A stretch of 64,000 nt of DNA from Stenotrophomonas rhizophila (GTDB taxonomy: Bacteria > Pseudomonadota > Gammaproteobacteria > Xanthomonadales > Xanthomonadaceae): positions 20,914 through 84,913 of the forward strand of contig NZ_JACWUO010000016.1 of NCBI RefSeq assembly GCF_020857975.1. Direction: 5' to 3'. Positions 63,623 through 64,000 of the stretch are shown piece after piece. The notes beneath the pieces are model-generated. The model did no database searches, was not told the DNA's origin, and saw only the letters and a list, made by a program, of their open reading frames with translations. Within the stretch, counting starts at the first letter, position 1. Every line of letters starts with the position of its first letter. Made by a program: the position numbers and the translations under genes.

Positions 63623-64000
63623 TCCGTTCGTCGCAATGCGTTACCGGGCGCGGAAGCGCCACCGGCAGTCGTTTGGGAACCGACCCTACCAAGGAAGCCT
63701 CCGCATGCGTCACGCCCGCTGGTAGGGTCGCATCCCGATCGACTGCCGATGACGCCGATCATCGCGGCGAAGGCATGACGCTGGCCGGAGACCCGTATCG
63801 ATGCCGGCATGCCCGGCAGCAACCAGTCCGTTCGTCGCAATGCGTTACCGGGCGCGGAAGCGCCACCGGCAGTCGTTTGGGAACCGACCCTACCAGGGCC
63901 GCCTCCGCGTGCGTCAACAACCCCTGGTAGGGTCGCATCCCGATCGACTGCCGATGACGCCGATCATCGCGGCGAAGGCATGACGCTGGCCGGAGACCCG
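63623..64000. repeat. tandem repeat with unit about 205 bp, running off the right edge
   Basis: The segment starting TCCGTTCGTCGCAATGCG at 63623 starts again at 63827, and the second unit is still matching at the window end. Each unit has its own inverted repeat: GGCAGTCG...GACCCTACC (63664-63690 and 63868-63894) facing GGTAGGGTCG...CGACTGCC (63721-63747 and 63926-63952). The units differ mainly between these arms. Half-copies occur at 14121 and 25377. No gene is visible in 63563-64000. Confidence 0.85.

Noticed and set aside
63623..64000. Possible CRISPR array at the right edge
   Set aside because: Only two long units (about 205 bp) with internal inverted arms, no short regular direct repeats with unique spacers, and no cas genes.

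Overview
The window is a 64 kb piece of a high-GC gammaproteobacterial chromosome. It is almost certainly from the Lysobacteraceae (Xanthomonadaceae) and most likely from Stenotrophomonas or a close relative. The reasons are GTAG-type extragenic palindromes (SMAG/REP-like) with a REP-associated tyrosine transposase, a GyrA carrying Gln at position 83 (recalled as typical of S. maltophilia), a split MetH, a kynurenine-type route toward NAD, and a large NAD-glutamate dehydrogenase. I see no tRNA, rRNA, CRISPR array, prophage or classical insertion sequence. This is core chromosome with a rich layer of intergenic repeats.

Layout: (1) 0-2 kb: remnant of a coding sequence, a HipA-like kinase/DUF3037 pair, and a RAYT bounded by SMAG palindromes. 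(2) 2-11.4 kb, minus strand: PQQ glucose dehydrogenase, gyrA, mtnA, a DUF3011 secreted protein, epmA and a GNAT acetyltransferase. (3) 11.4-21 kb, minus strand: ligA, zipA, smc, the rpsF-rpsR-rplI operon and iscA. (4) 21-31.3 kb, plus strand: asnS, small proteins, a PaiB-like flavoprotein, carbonic anhydrase, 3-hydroxyanthranilate dioxygenase, kynU, kmo, sbcB, DUF2461 and DUF2939. (5) 31.4-38.8 kb, minus strand: a 5'-nucleotidase, nadK and the 1658-residue glutamate dehydrogenase. (6) 39-44.2 kb, plus strand: a TetR-MFP-RND efflux operon. (7) 44.8-54.9 kb: acyl-CoA dehydrogenase, an ArsR-methyltransferase regulator with the two-piece metH, then DUF2058, slyX, ugd, a Mip/FkpA-type isomerase and a glutathione peroxidase. 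(8) 55.4-60 kb, plus strand: a YtrA-type GntR/ABC operon with a small exported peptide, a GSGD-repeat beta-structure protein and two DUF2884-like lipoproteins. (9) 60.5-64 kb: fumC, purB and a roughly 205 bp tandem repeat.

The most interesting signal is intergenic. Eight large hairpins lie in five gene-free gaps (18.9, 25.2, 25.6, 33.3, 33.6, 44.3, 44.5 and 60.2 kb). Each has 25-34 nt outer arms that are perfectly or almost perfectly complementary to each other, although arm sequence differs strongly between loci. Six of them share a 52-nt interior that folds as two further hairpins on the outer stem, a three-way junction. Both inner hairpins carry compensatory changes between copies, and two copies carry the same 81-nt insertion, itself made of nested hairpins, at the tip of the first inner hairpin. 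The other two form a second class with a different conserved core. I could not search databases, so whether this family is already catalogued is unknown.

A second pattern is that five of the six TAG stop codons in the window are formed by the GTAG end of an SMAG palindrome, including both genes that converge on a single SMAG dimer at 1424-1483. Several autoregulatory sites are visible: a palindrome over the tetR -10 element, a 32-bp symmetric site abutting the ArsR-methyltransferase start codon, and a 24-bp site over the YtrA operon promoter.
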